NCBI GenBank assembly: GCA_009829735.1
Contig: CM020618.1
Span: forward strand, 33,704,894 to 33,768,893
Direction: 5' to 3'
Length of the DNA stretch: 64,000 nt
Source of the DNA: Pyropia yezoensis
Taxonomy: Eukaryota; Rhodophyta; Bangiophyceae; Bangiales; Bangiaceae
This document shows, one piece after another, positions 9,968 through 20,729 of the stretch (position 1 is its first letter; each line of letters begins with the position of its first letter). Both the position numbers and the translations under genes were made by a program. The notes beneath the pieces were generated by a model. That model saw only the letters and a list, made by a program, of their open reading frames with translations. It was not told the origin of the DNA and searched no databases.

Positions 9968-11114
9968 CCTATAGAGTACTCACTTACAAGGTTCTGGTAT
10001 ACTTACTGCATCAAATGCTGTATGTTTAATGCAACGGTCGGTTCCGCGGTTTGATTAATCTATGCTTTAATCGATGCTTTAATTTAAAAATGCATACATT
10101 AAACTCGTGACAACCATGTCCCCCACGCTGTACATATTCCCCCACCTCCTCTCCACCTTCCCTACCAACGTCACCTGCTCCACTACCACTCCGCCGTTCC
10201 CCCCCGTTTCGCACACCCGCCGCCCCCTTGCCTCCCCTTCTTTCCCCGCTCCCCGTCTGCCCCCACCCCCGTCCCCCCACCCCCTCCGTCCCCCTCCGCC
10301 GCCCTCTTCCGCCGGCGTGTCGCGCTTCTTCTTCGTGCCTGCGCCACATGCCTGCGCCACATGCCTGCGCCACAGGCAAAGGACGGCAGGCGGCGGACAG
10401 CGACGGTGGCAGGACGAGGGCGGTGGGCCGGGGCCGGGGCCGGGAGCCCGGGGCAGCGGAAACCCCCGTCGGCGGCAGAGCCGGCGGCGGTCGCGCAGCG
10501 GCGATGGCGGCAACCAGCGGCGGCGGCAGCCAGCTGGCGCCGGTGGCCGTAGCCGACGCCGGCATGCCACGGCATGGAGGAGTGGCGCAGGTGCGGGGGC
10601 GGGCGCAGGGTAGGCACGGCGGCAGCGGCGGCGGAGTCGCCTGCTGCTGGGCGGCTGCTGGGCCGCTTGTTGCTGGGAAAAAAGAAAGAACATCAGTTGT
10701 GGCGAAATATCTTTGCTAAAGAAGGGATTTGTCATGGCTCCTCTCCCACGCTCGATTTTGAAATATGCCTGCCCACAGGCGTCGTCACGGACCCACAATC
10801 AGATACAAGAGAGTTTGCCCCCTGTGCAGGAAACGCGGGTATTCGCGTGAGGCCCGAATCGACAGGTCATTGTTTCGTAGCCACACTTACGTTTCCCGTG
10901 CGGAGGACGACGCCTTCCCCTCGCCCGCAACGCCACCCCGGTCATTGCTGAGCAGCCTCCGCCACCCGCCACCGCTGGTGCCCTGCCTGCTGCACTGGGC
11001 GCCCTGCCCTCCTCTTTGGCTGCTGGGTGGCTCCCCGCCGCTGGCTGCGCGCGTGACTTACGCCTGCGGCCGCCGGTTGCCTCAAGCCACCGCTGCCGCA
11101 GCTGTTACAGCGCC
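9968..11114. other. Spacer upstream of the SWIB-AAA gene
   Basis: AT-rich at 9968-10110, then strongly C-rich on the plus strand to about 10330. Many GC-rich frames are open on both strands; none looks like a real protein. Confidence 0.35.
10336..10374. repeat. Three exact copies of a 13-bp unit
   Basis: TGCCTGCGCCACA is repeated three times in tandem without change. Confidence 0.9.
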
Positions 11115-14100
11115 ATGGAGCACCTTTCATTGGGATTCGCCCTTGGTTTTGTTTGCAGCCCTGTGTCGCAGCAGTGCCCGAGTGCAAAAGGCTTCGGCGA
11201 GGGCGGTGCTTCCTGGGCGGCGACTTGCTTGACGCCTTTTGCCGAGAAGCGTGTGTCAGACACCCCTGCCCCTTCCAGCGCCCGTTTGAGCTTCTTTGGC
11301 GGCGTGTCACGCGGCGCCACAGTCGCCGCGTTTCGTCGCGTCGTGTCCCCGTTGCTCTGCGAGCCGTTTCGGTTGGCCGACGGCTCGGATGGCCCGGTGC
11401 TACGCCCTGTCGTGGCCTCTTTGGGGAAACTGCACAAGGGCGACCGAGAGCCGCTGTATCAATCGGTGTACCCCGACCATCCCGCCAAGCTCAAAGGCCC
11501 ACACAAGCCTGTGATTGTGAATGGAGTCCTGAAGCGCTTTCTCGGAGTGGAGGTCTCTACGCGCCCTGCCATCACAAAGTTTATTTCCAACTATGTGAAA
11601 GAGCATGATCTTCAAGTGCCAGACGACAAGACCAAGTTCCGCCCGGATGCAGATCTTCGTGCTGTTCTTGATGTGGACGAGTGCACGTTTCTCCTGGTAT
11701 GTTTTGTGGTCCGTGGGGTGCAAAGGCGAGGACAGGAGTGTCGCATTTGTAGTCATGGTCCGTGGTGGTGGTGGGGTGCATGGCTCTCGGTGTTCTGATT
11801 GCGGTCTGTGAGCGGTAACCAGGCTCCTCTCCGGTACCCGCTTCATCTGCTTGCCTCGCCCGAAGGATGGATGGTGTACTCATGTCGCATCCATTGTCAT
11901 TGTTGTGCTTCCGCTCTCATGCACTAGTCTGCTCCGACTCTCTGTCCCTCATGTCAGATCTCAAAGTACATCTCCCCGCACCTGACGAAGGTGGAGCTGG
12001 CCGGGGATGCTGGTCAACGTCTGTTGGAGGAGTTTCTGTCTTCCGTTTATGGTCACCAACTTCCGCATGACCATCCTCCACCCGAACAATCTCCACCCAA
12101 CCACCCTCTACCCGACCAACGTCAACCCGACCACCCTCCACTGGAGGCGTCCGCGTGGTGCTACGGCCAAGACGATATTGTCGTGCTTCGGCAGCAGAAC
12201 GGTTTCTTTGTCGACAAGACGCGCTTCATCGTCGCGATGGAGAATGACGGCTCTCCTCACCTCGTGCTTCTACGGCCTGGTCGGTCTGGCAAGTCACTGT
12301 TGCACTCTCAGATGCAGGTATGTTTGTAAAACATCATCGAGGTACAGTCGGTTCGTGGAGCGTCGCGTTTCTTGTTCTTCTTCAGTCTGCCAACGTCCAT
12401 TGTCTGAGGCGGACGCCGCGTCGAAGACTGCTGTTTTCGGCGCTTGCTGACTTCTCCTCTTACTCTCTTTCAGCTTCCGCATTGTGGTTACCTCCTTGTC
12501 CCCGCATTGGATGATTGTTCTTTCATCAGGTTTACCACGACATCAACACAAACAAGGAGCTGTTTGACAAGGTATTCATCAACAGCGACGGCTCTCCAAC
12601 AGACGCTTATGTGCAGTCGTCGGGTGGCACGGGAAATGGAGCACGAGCTTACTGTGTACTGCACTTGGACTTTTCCATCCAAGTCGAGAAGGGTCCTGGT
12701 ACACTCTCTATGCGCCAGCTCTTCTACAACAAGCTCAACAGAGCCCTTAAAGACTTCTGCGATTCGTACCACTTGCGAGTCTCGTCGTGGGTCAACAACG
12801 ATGCATTGGTCAACCTCGAGGCTGTGGCGGTGGCCGCCAGTGCAGCGGGTCACCAACTGCTCGTGCTGGTCGATGAATATGACCGCTCTTTCAACCAGCT
12901 GATGCGCGAGGACCCGGCGTCGTACCAAGAGGCGGTGGCACCCGCTTGCGACCAGAGGCCAGCGGGCTTCCTGCGAGCGTTCTACATCAGACTTAAGTCC
13001 CTTCCAAGGATCTCCAAGACGAGGGTGCGGAGCTTTACCACGGGCATTGCACCTGTGGCCCTTACGGACTCCTCGGGCTGGAATGTGGCTTGGTCGCTTA
13101 CGCACAAGGAGGAGTTCGCGGAATGCTGTGGCTTTTCTGATGCTGACGTTGAGCGCGGGCTGTCGCAGTTCGGTTTGACCGACGCTCAGTACAGCCAAGC
13201 GATGCGGCTCGTGCGCAAGTTCTACAACAGCTACAAGTTTTCCGGCGAGTCTAAGCCTCTTTACTTGGCAGCGTACATCATCTACTTCTTCAAGACGCTG
13301 CATAGCGATCGCAGACGTCGGCGGGCCATTCTCCAGGAGCGGGACGAGAGCACCGATGCCCAACTCTTTCACTACATGAAGGATGACAACGTTTCTCTGT
13401 CACACAACGTCACTTCTGTGCTGCGCTCCTCCTCTCGGGCGGCCGTTGCCGCCCTTCAAGATGCGTTTCAGGCTTGTAAAATGCTCACTGTCCCGTTGAA
13501 GCAGTTCGAGAGCCCGTTTACGTTGGCAGAGCTGTCGCCGAGGACAAGCCCTGGGGAGGATCTCGTTCGCGTCGCCAAGGCGCGGACCTTCATGGACAAG
13601 CCTACCTCATTGGTGTATCAGCGGGCGCTGTCGCTGCTGTTCTACCACGGCGTCCTGTCGGTGCGGGAGGTCCGGGAGGAGGACGCCGTTGTGGTGCTTA
13701 GCCCCCCCAACCTGCTCTCGCGCCTTGACCACTTCGTCAAGCTTGAGGAGGCGCTGGAGGCGGATGCTTATTTTTTGGAGCGGCTGATTGAAAGTCCCTC
13801 CTGCGAGGACGTAGCCTTGCTGGTGGATGCCGTGCTCCACGGCTGGGACTCAGGCGCGCTTCAACTTGACTTCCTCTTCAGCGAGCAGTGCCTAAGCTCA
13901 ACGATAGAAGCGGCTGTAGGGGGCTGGCTCAGGACCCAACCGGCGGTAAATGCCGACTTGTCAACTGGGCGCGGACGTCCGCTTGATCTTGGTCGCGGCA
14001 AGCTAGGCTACTATGACCTGATGCTGCAGAACCAGAGCAAAGATTCCAGACTGCTGCTCGAGCTGAAAGTTGTGCGCGTGAACGCCATCGTGTTCAACGA

Positions 14101-14449
14101 TCCTGCTGTCTCTCGTGCGTCCCGGTCCAAGGGTGACTACGTGGACCCAGCGGTTGACCGCTATATCAACGCCCTTTCTGACGAGGAGAAGCTGGACCTC
14201 CTGCTCGACCCGGTTTGGAGCGCCAAGTATTACCGCAGCTGCCAAACAGTGCGCGAGTTCGTCAGTCTTGCGTTACAGCAGCTGGGGCGCTACCACCGGT
14301 CTGTCGGGCATCCTGTGCGGTCTTTTGTTGTCGTGCTCGTCGGCACCCGATCCCTCGTTGCGGAGTACGTAGATGACCATACGAATCGGTCGCCGGGAAG
14401 CAGAGCTTCTGCGCCTCCTTGTCCGAGCGCTCGGCGTCCATCGCCGTGA
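11115..14449 (+). CDS. SWIB domain fused to AAA-ATPase-like and PD-(D/E)XK nuclease-like domains
   Basis: Exons 11115-11696, 11958-12317 and 12530-14449; both introns (261 and 212 nt) are GT..AG and phase 0, giving 953 residues. Residues 1-130 may hold a targeting peptide. Residues about 131-205 form a SWIB/MDM2 domain (LKRFLGVEVSTRP..., DLQVPDD...), split by intron 1 just before its last helix (ISKYISPHL). After a Pro-rich linker comes an AAA-ATPase-like domain of the PF09820 type: FFVDKTRF, Walker A GRSGKS (about 302-307), Walker B LVDEYD (D429, E430), a TTGI sensor-like stretch and YNSYKFS. The C-terminus matches the PDDEXK_9-type nuclease: D810 in YYDLML, E825 and K827 in ELK, then LQQLGRY. 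All key residues are present, so ATP binding and nuclease activity are possible. The SWIB part suggests chromatin or nuclear location; that is inference. The single exon 2 encodes both the SWIB end and the ATPase start, which argues against two genes. Confidence 0.75.
12066..12147 (+). repeat. Degenerate ACCCGACCA minisatellite inside the coding linker
   Basis: Short imperfect repeats built on CCACCCGA/ACCCGACCA encode the Pro/His/Gln linker between the SWIB domain and the ATPase domain of the fusion gene. Confidence 0.6.
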
Positions 14450-15256
14450 TATTTTGCTGCAATTGGCCTCGGAGGAGTGCTGGCGCGCCCGTGGCCGCCA
14501 ACGTGCACTAGCGGGCACCTTATTGCTGCCAAGCGCTACACGCGGCTTGAGCAAGCAAGTGGGTTTGTGCTGAGTGGGCGGTCGGCGCTTCGAAGGCTTG
14601 GACAGCGGCTGAGGGTGGAGCTGCTGACGCTCCTCGGGGTGGTACCACGCGTCACCAAAGTCGGCGGCAGCGACGGCGCCTGGCGTGTCGGAACCGGCTG
14701 CGCCGGCGGCGGCAGCCGGCGCGGGGTACGTGGCGCTCGAGTACTGGTGACAGCGCCCGGGTGCTGCTGCTGCCGGTGGTGGCGCGGCGGCGGGCGGTGC
14801 CCCGGCAGGCGGCGGCGGCGACCCGCGCTGTTGCCCTGGAACGCTGGCGGCGGCCATCCGCGGTGACGGAGCTGCCGCTGCCGCCACGCCCAGTCGTGCC
14901 TCCCACTTCAGCAGTAGCTGCGGAGCTGGAGTCGCGGATTAAGTCAACATGGAGCGCCTTCAGCGACCGGCAAGTGCGCGGCAACGTTGGCGGCGCTCGC
15001 CGCCGCTACCCGACTGGGGCTCCACCTCACAGAGCGCGAGTGGCGAGGACGCGTGCTCGCTTTTTGGGGCGCTACACTGCCGCTGCCCGTGGCAGGGGGT
15101 GGGGGTGGTTGTTTGCGTTTACTCTGCCGCCTTTGGTCTCGGCGTGCACCTGGGGCTGTTTACGTCGGCCGTAGCCTGGCTGGGGTATGCGGCCCAGGCG
15201 GCGGTGTGGGCGCCCCGCATTGAGGGAATCCAGCGGCCTGGCGTGGGTGCTTTGGG
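14450..15256. other. Spacer, no gene recognised
   Basis: GC-rich and open in several frames, without recognisable protein. A glycyl-tRNA synthetase alpha domain or beta N-terminus, which would be expected here if the downstream pseudogene were complete, was looked for and not found. Confidence 0.4.
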
Positions 15257-17350
15257 TTGACCGAGCAGGACCACGTCTCAGATGCGCGGGGGGTGGATAC
15301 GACGGCTCTGTGGGTGCCCGACGTGCCGGGAGGCGAGGGCGGTTGTCGTTTACGTGTTGGCGGTGGTGGCTACTGTGGTATTTTGGAGGTTGCAACGCGC
15401 ACGCCCGACGTTGTGCTGCCGGTGGGGGCCCCGCCCGCCTGAATCGCGCTTGATGCCGAGGGCGCACCGACCGAGGCAGCGGCAGGCTTCCACCTCTCCA
15501 ACGGGGTGACCGACATTGGCGCCGCCGAACAGCGCGACGGCTACTTGTGGCTGTCGGTGGCCGAGGCGGGCGTCGACGCGGTGGCCGTGCTGGTGGCGGC
15601 GCTGGGGGCTGCCGTTTCGGGCCTGTCGTTTATCAAGGCGATGTGTTGGAACAACAGTGGTGCCTCCCTTTCTCGGCCGGTGCGCTTGCTGCTCGCCTTG
15701 CTGGGCACAGAGGTGGTGGCTGTTCGGCACGCAGGCGTCGCCGCTGACCGGCTGGTGTATGGTCTGCGGGACGGCAGCAGTGTCCCGGTGGCGGCCTCCG
15801 TGGCGGCTGCCGATGACTACTCAAAGGCGCTGTCGGGCGTCGGCGTGGTGCTGTCTTCCGCGGAGAGGCGGGCGCGCATCACAGCGAGCGTCGCAGAGGT
15901 AGCTACGGCCGCGAGTGGCGTTGTACCGCCTGCCTACTTGGATGGTGAGCTGATGGACGAGGTGGTCCACCTCGTGGAAAACCCCCTCACTGTGCGGGGC
16001 GCCTTTGTCGCCGCCTTTTTAGGCCTTCCCGCCGACGTGCTCACTACAGTCATGCGCAAGCACCAGCGCTACCTGCCAGTCGAAGACCCGGCGTCGCCGG
16101 GCACCCTGCTCCCTGCTTTTGTGACCGGCCGCAATGGGAACACGGCGTTGTTTGATGACGCTGTTCGGGAGCTGTCCTCCGCGCCCGAATCGCCGACGCC
16201 GCACTTTTCTACGCAAAGGACACGGCCGTCGGGGTGACCTAGCCAGCTTTGTGCTGTCGCTTGCGGGGCTCACCTTCCAGGAGAATGCGGGGTGCATGTT
16301 GGACAAGACCCACCGGGTGGCCGCCCTCGTTCCCCGATTGGCTGCCGCCCTGCCGTCCCCTCTGGCGGCGTCTGACGTGGCCGGAGCTACCGCCGTGGCT
16401 GGCCTGTGCAAGGCCGACCTCGGCACAGCTTAGGCGGTGGAGTATACCTCCCTTGCCGGTGTCATCGGCCGCCACTACGCGTCGCTGACGGGGGAGGTGT
16501 CGGCCGGCGCGGCCACCGCCATCTATGAGGCGGTGCTTCCCCGGTCGGCGGCGGACGACCTGCCGGCCACATCCGCAGGGGTGTTGCTCGCCTTCGCGGA
16601 CCGCGTCGACTCGCTTGTGGCTCTCGTTGCGGTCGGCTGCGCGCCCACGTCGGCGGCCGACCCGTACGCCCTGCGTCGGGCGGAGCTGGGCGAGCTCTCC
16701 ACCCGCGCGTCGGGGACGGCCGTGTCGCTTGCAGACGCCGTCGCCGCCGCGGCCTACGTGGTTGGCACCCCTGCCGCGGCCGCGGCGGTACCCGACGTGC
16801 TCGCCTTTCTGTCCCGCCGCCTCACCACTGCCCTTGCTGACGACGGGCTGCCGCCCGACATTGTGCGGGCTGTGCTGGCGGCGGGCGGGGCGGACAACCC
16901 GGCGGCGGCGGCGGCGACGGTAGCCGACCTGGCGGGCCTCCGCGGCGGAGGTGGTGGCAGTGACGCGGTTGCCGCCCCGGACAATGCGCTGGCCACGCAT
17001 GCGCGGCCGGCGCGGCTGGTGGCGTCGCGCGCGGCAGCCGCCGCGCTCGACGCTGTCGCCGCAGCCCCCACCGAGGCGGCCGACGACCCGGCGGCGGTGC
17101 TGACGGCGCCCGTCGAGGTGGCCCTCCACGCGGTGGCCCGCGCCGATGCGGCTGTCGTGGCGGCGGCCAGCGTTGCCGACGTGGTCGCCGCCGTGGGCGC
17201 CGTCACGGCGCTCGTGGACGCCTTTTTTGACGCCGTTATGGTCATGGCCGACGACCCAGCGGTGCGCGCCGCCCGCCCCGGCCTGTGTGCGCGCGTCGCG
17301 GCGCTGCCGCGGGGGTGGTTTGACCCGGCCGAGCTGCAAGGCGTGTGCAG
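15257..17350 (+). pseudogene. glyS: Bacterial-type glycyl-tRNA synthetase beta subunit, decayed
   Basis: The protein pieces follow the bacterial/plastid GlyRS beta subunit in order: GAPPA-stop-IALDAEGAPTEAA, a MCWNNSGASLSRP segment (the usual MRW...RP), ELMDEVVHLVENP, FLGLPADVLTTVMRKHQRYL, VLRARIADAALFYAKD, LTFQENAGCMLDKT, CKADL, LAGVIGRHYA, DPYALRR and the C-terminal VDAFFDAVMVMADDPAVR...LQ. Four lesions break the gene: TGA at 15440-15442, a frameshift at about 16165-16173, a second at about 16222-16236, and TAG at 16431-16433. The N-terminus and any fused alpha domain are missing. GlyRS of this type charges tRNA-Gly in bacteria and plastids. The intact neighbours in the same assembly make sequencing error an unlikely full explanation. 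An intact copy is expected elsewhere in the genome. Confidence 0.85.
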
Positions 17351-18120
17351 CGTCGGCTGTGGCGGCGGCGGCGACAGCGGCGATGACGACTGGTGCGGCG
17401 GGCAAGGGGGCGGCGGCGGCGGCAGGGGCGGCACCGGCGGCGGTGGTACGGCGGCACGGCTGGCGGGAGCGGCCCCCGGCCGGAGGTGGCCGCTGCCGCC
17501 CGCTGGGCGGCCCGCCAGACTGGACTTGCGCCGGGGCGGACTGGCACCGTCGGCAACAGCAGCCGCCGCCGCCGCCGCCGTCGCCGTCGGGCCGGTGTCC
17601 ACCGGCGGTGGCGGCAAGGCGACGCCCGGCAGGGCGGCACCCGGCATGGCACCGCCGCCGCCCCCCCCGCCGACGCCACGGTCAATGAGTACGTCGAGCA
17701 GCGCCGGGGTGCCGCCCGCGACCTCGGCGGCGGCGGGCGTCAGCCGCACGGCGGTGATGTCAAAGCCGAGCGCCCGTGCGGTGGCGCGCCACGCGTCGGC
17801 GGCGGCGAGCAGGTGCAGGTAGGCCCCGCGGTGGCGGGCGGGGCAGCCGACCAGGGGGAGCGGCGGGGTGGCGGCGGCGGCGGCCGGCGTCGTCGACACG
17901 GGCGCTGCGCCTGGCGCTGGGTGGGGGGACGTGGTGCCGGTGGTGCCCGCGCCGGCGGGCGCGGAGGGGGGCAAGGCGGAGAGGGGGGCCGCGCTCTCCG
18001 CCTCGCCCCCCCCCGCGCCCCCCGGGGGCCCCCGAGGGGGGGGCGAGGGGGACGGGCGGCAGCGACGGGACGAGGGGGGGCGGGGTGGGCGGAAGTGCGA
18101 CTACGTATCATGGTGAGGAG

Positions 18121-18202
18121 GGGGGGGGGGCGGGCGGGAGAGCGGGGATGCGGAGGGCAGGGGGGGGGGGGGCGGGCGGGAGAGCGGGGATGCGGAGGGC
18201 AG
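18121..18202. repeat. Tandem duplication of a 40-42 bp G-rich unit
   Basis: A unit made of a G run followed by CGGGCGGGAGAGCGGGGATG and CGGAGGGCAG occurs twice in direct succession; the copies differ only in the length of the G run. Confidence 0.85.
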
Positions 18203-18340
18203 TGGCGGGGACAGATCTGGGGGGGGTAGGGGAGGGGTGGCGGGGGGAGGCAAAAGCCGTTCGCAGCCTGAGGAAGACGGGACTGGCCAGCCGCGGCCGC
18301 GCGCGTGCGCTTGGATGGGGAGGGCGCGACGTGAGAGCAA

Positions 18341-18358
18341 TGTACTGTATGTACAGTA
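18341..18358. promoter_or_regulatory. Palindromic GTAC motif pair
   Basis: TGTACTGTATGTACAGTA, two inverted copies of TGTACTGTA sharing the centre. A second related site, CTGTACAGTAC, lies at 18483-18493. No gene start is recognised next to them. Confidence 0.4.
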
Positions 18359-18818
18359 AGTAGATACGTTTGGGCGAGGATGGTTTTGTTGGGGCGAAAA
18401 AAAATGGATTGACTGGGGCGAGAGTGGTTGGATTGAGGTGAGCAACCGTTCTGTAACAGTTGAACTTCAAGCTCTCAAAACACTGTACAGTACACACCTG
18501 CAGTACAATAGAGAGCTTCGACATGTCAAATATGGGTCGGTGGCGTGGGTCGGGGACACGTTTCTGCCACGTTAGGCCTCCGACCCACATCAGACTACCC
18601 ATAAAAGGCTATCCACCCCTCCGTACCCACGTCAGATACCGGTCGGAGAGGGCATCCCGCGAGCGCTTCGCGCGACGATATACCGAAATTATTTTAAGGG
18701 CTCTCGCTGACACGCCGATACTTGCGAGCCGACAGCGGCAAGCGAGCGGCGGTTACGCCGCTTGCCAAGGCACGGCGTGTGCGCCGGCCCGCAGAAGCCC
18801 AGCGGGCTGCCCGCCCAC

Positions 18819-18906
18819 GCACGGCGGGCAGCCTGCCCAAGCACGGCGGGCTGCCTGCCCACGCACGGCGGGCTGCCTACCCACGCACGGCGAACTGCTT
18901 GCTGAA
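18819..18906. repeat. Four tandem copies of a 22-bp unit
   Basis: The unit GCACGGCGGGCTGCCTGCCC plus two bases repeats four times at exactly 22-bp spacing; the last copy is divergent, and a fifth, eroded start follows at 18907. Confidence 0.85.
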
Positions 18907-20685
18907 GCACGGCATGTCTGCACGCCTGCATGCCGACGCACGGGGTGACCGGCTGCGGGCCGACACGCGGCGTGTGTCCGGTTCGCCCTTGCTTCTGCCG
19001 CCAAATTCGGCTGCCCCGCACGCTGCGCCGGGTCGTCCATTCTGTTCGACGCCCACGGGATCGACGCCATGCCTACTTCCTCTCCCCCTGCGCCTTCCCC
19101 TGCTTTCCCACGTCCTCCTTTGTTCCCAATCCCCCCTACCGTACTTTCCCCTCCTCCCGTCCATCCCCCGCCTCCCGTCCTTCGCCCGCCTGTCGACTCG
19201 GGCTTCTCTCTCCCAGCGCCTCCTGCTAAGGCAGCGGCCATCCCCACGCCGCCGCAGGGCGGGGGTCGCCACCTGGGGCGACTCGCGCATCCCCATTACC
19301 TCACGAACACCCGAGGGTCACGCGGGGCCTGCAAGAACGGCACTACGCGGCCGTTCCCAAAAATCCCCTCACACGCTTCCGGCTGACGCTTCAAACTTCC
19401 TCTACAGGCCCCAGGTGCACATGATCTGCCACTCTGTCAGTCGCATTCGCCAATTCCCAGGGGGCAAAAGGGCGGGCCTCAATAAGAAGGTATTTCTAGT
19501 CAGCAATATTAACGCGAGGGCCCGACCCATATTTGCGGAGGTGAAGCATGCTGTGGGATGAGGGTTGATCGCGGAGGGGGGGGGGGGCGGTCGGAGGGCG
19601 ATTTGCACTGCGTCCCTGCTTTCCATCGCGAGTGGGGGGGTTGCTTCAGGGAAGGGGGGGGGGGCGCGGCGGGGCGCGCGGTGTGCACTGCACCCCCGCC
19701 AAATCATGCCCTGGAAGAGGTGAGAAGGGGGGGACGGGGCTGCAGGGGGACCGTGGGCCGTGCCGGGGCTGCAGGGGGGGGGAGGGCCGAGAAATGGCTC
19801 TCCTGCCCCGGGTTGCTGGGCGCTTCGTGCGGTGTAGGATGGTGGCTGCCTCGGGCGAGTGGTGTCTGTTGTGAAACAGAGCTTGGGGAAGAGGGGCCTG
19901 TGGCGCACACACCCCCCTCCCCGCCTGCTGCATGCCCCGACGCAGCCGCCCCGCCCCGCTGGGAAACATCCAGAGGGCTCGCGCGACCGCCGAAGGAGCA
20001 CCACGACGAGCGCACACTCGATTGTCCAATGACATGTATGGTGGGGAGACTGTGGCATGGGGTGTTAGGGCAATGGGGACTGTTGAAGGTGGCGACCTGG
20101 AGGCACAACGCCCGAACACACACCTCCCTTGCAGACGGATGATAGGGAGCACCTCGCGTCGTCGCCATGACGCCCTCACACTCGTCCGTTACGTAGCGCC
20201 CGCCAGCGGCGGCGTCATGCCATGGCCTGCCGCGAGGATGCCCCCCCCCTCACTGTCTCGTCCTGGTGGAAGACCCTCGCCGTATGAGCTCAAAAGCCAT
20301 CAGAACGGTCCTCCCGCCAGTCAGAATTGTGGCTTGCGGGTGAGCGGGGGGGCGGAGCGTGCTGAACGCTCAGAGCCCGAGGGAATGACGACGTGGTGTC
20401 TGCTGCGGTATAAAACTCGATCCTCTCAGACACGTGTCAGTATCCCTCGGGGGGAAGGGACAGGTAACACAGAAAGGGGAACTACGAGAGTGGTATGCCT
20501 GTTGCCTCACGTGCCTGCTGGCAGAGCCAACAGATACGCACAGTAGTGCACACGGGGAAGAGGAAAGCAAACGCGCAGTTGTCTTTTTCTCTGAGGGCGC
20601 GGGCCAAGGGCGCCTCGCTGTCCCTCTTAACGTGCATCTGGGGGAGCCTCGGCACGTTGGCCAGGTAGCCCCCCCCCTGCCCCCG

Positions 20686-20729
20686 AGTGGCCCCGACCCG
20701 AGTCTAACCTCGTCAGGTCGGGGGCCACT
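20686..20729. repeat. Long hairpin
   Basis: AGTGGCCCCGACC at 20686-20698 pairs with GGTCGGGGGCCACT at 20716-20729, a 13-bp stem with one bulged G and a 17-base loop. No flanking gene explains it. Confidence 0.6.

Larger units (their letters stand above)
17351..18480. other. Very GC-rich spacer
   Basis: Extreme G-rich sequence from 17351 to about 18250 leaves all frames open, without recognisable protein. After 18320 the sequence turns AT-richer and contains the palindromic GTAC motifs listed separately. Confidence 0.4.

Noticed and set aside
10107-10798. Overlapping open frames on both strands near 10.1-10.8 kb
   Set aside because: Low-complexity Arg/Pro/Ala/Gly in every frame, consistent with biased composition alone.
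12474-12530. Earlier splice acceptor (CTCTTTCAG at 12473) for exon 3 of the SWIB-AAA gene
   Set aside because: It would put the following sequence out of frame; the acceptor at 12529 restores the family sequence VYHDINTNKELFDKV.
16239-17974. Long open frames on the minus strand opposite the glycyl-tRNA synthetase remnant
   Set aside because: They are Arg/Ala/Pro translations of the complement of GC-rich coding DNA and contain no recognisable motif, while the plus strand carries ordered GlyRS motifs.
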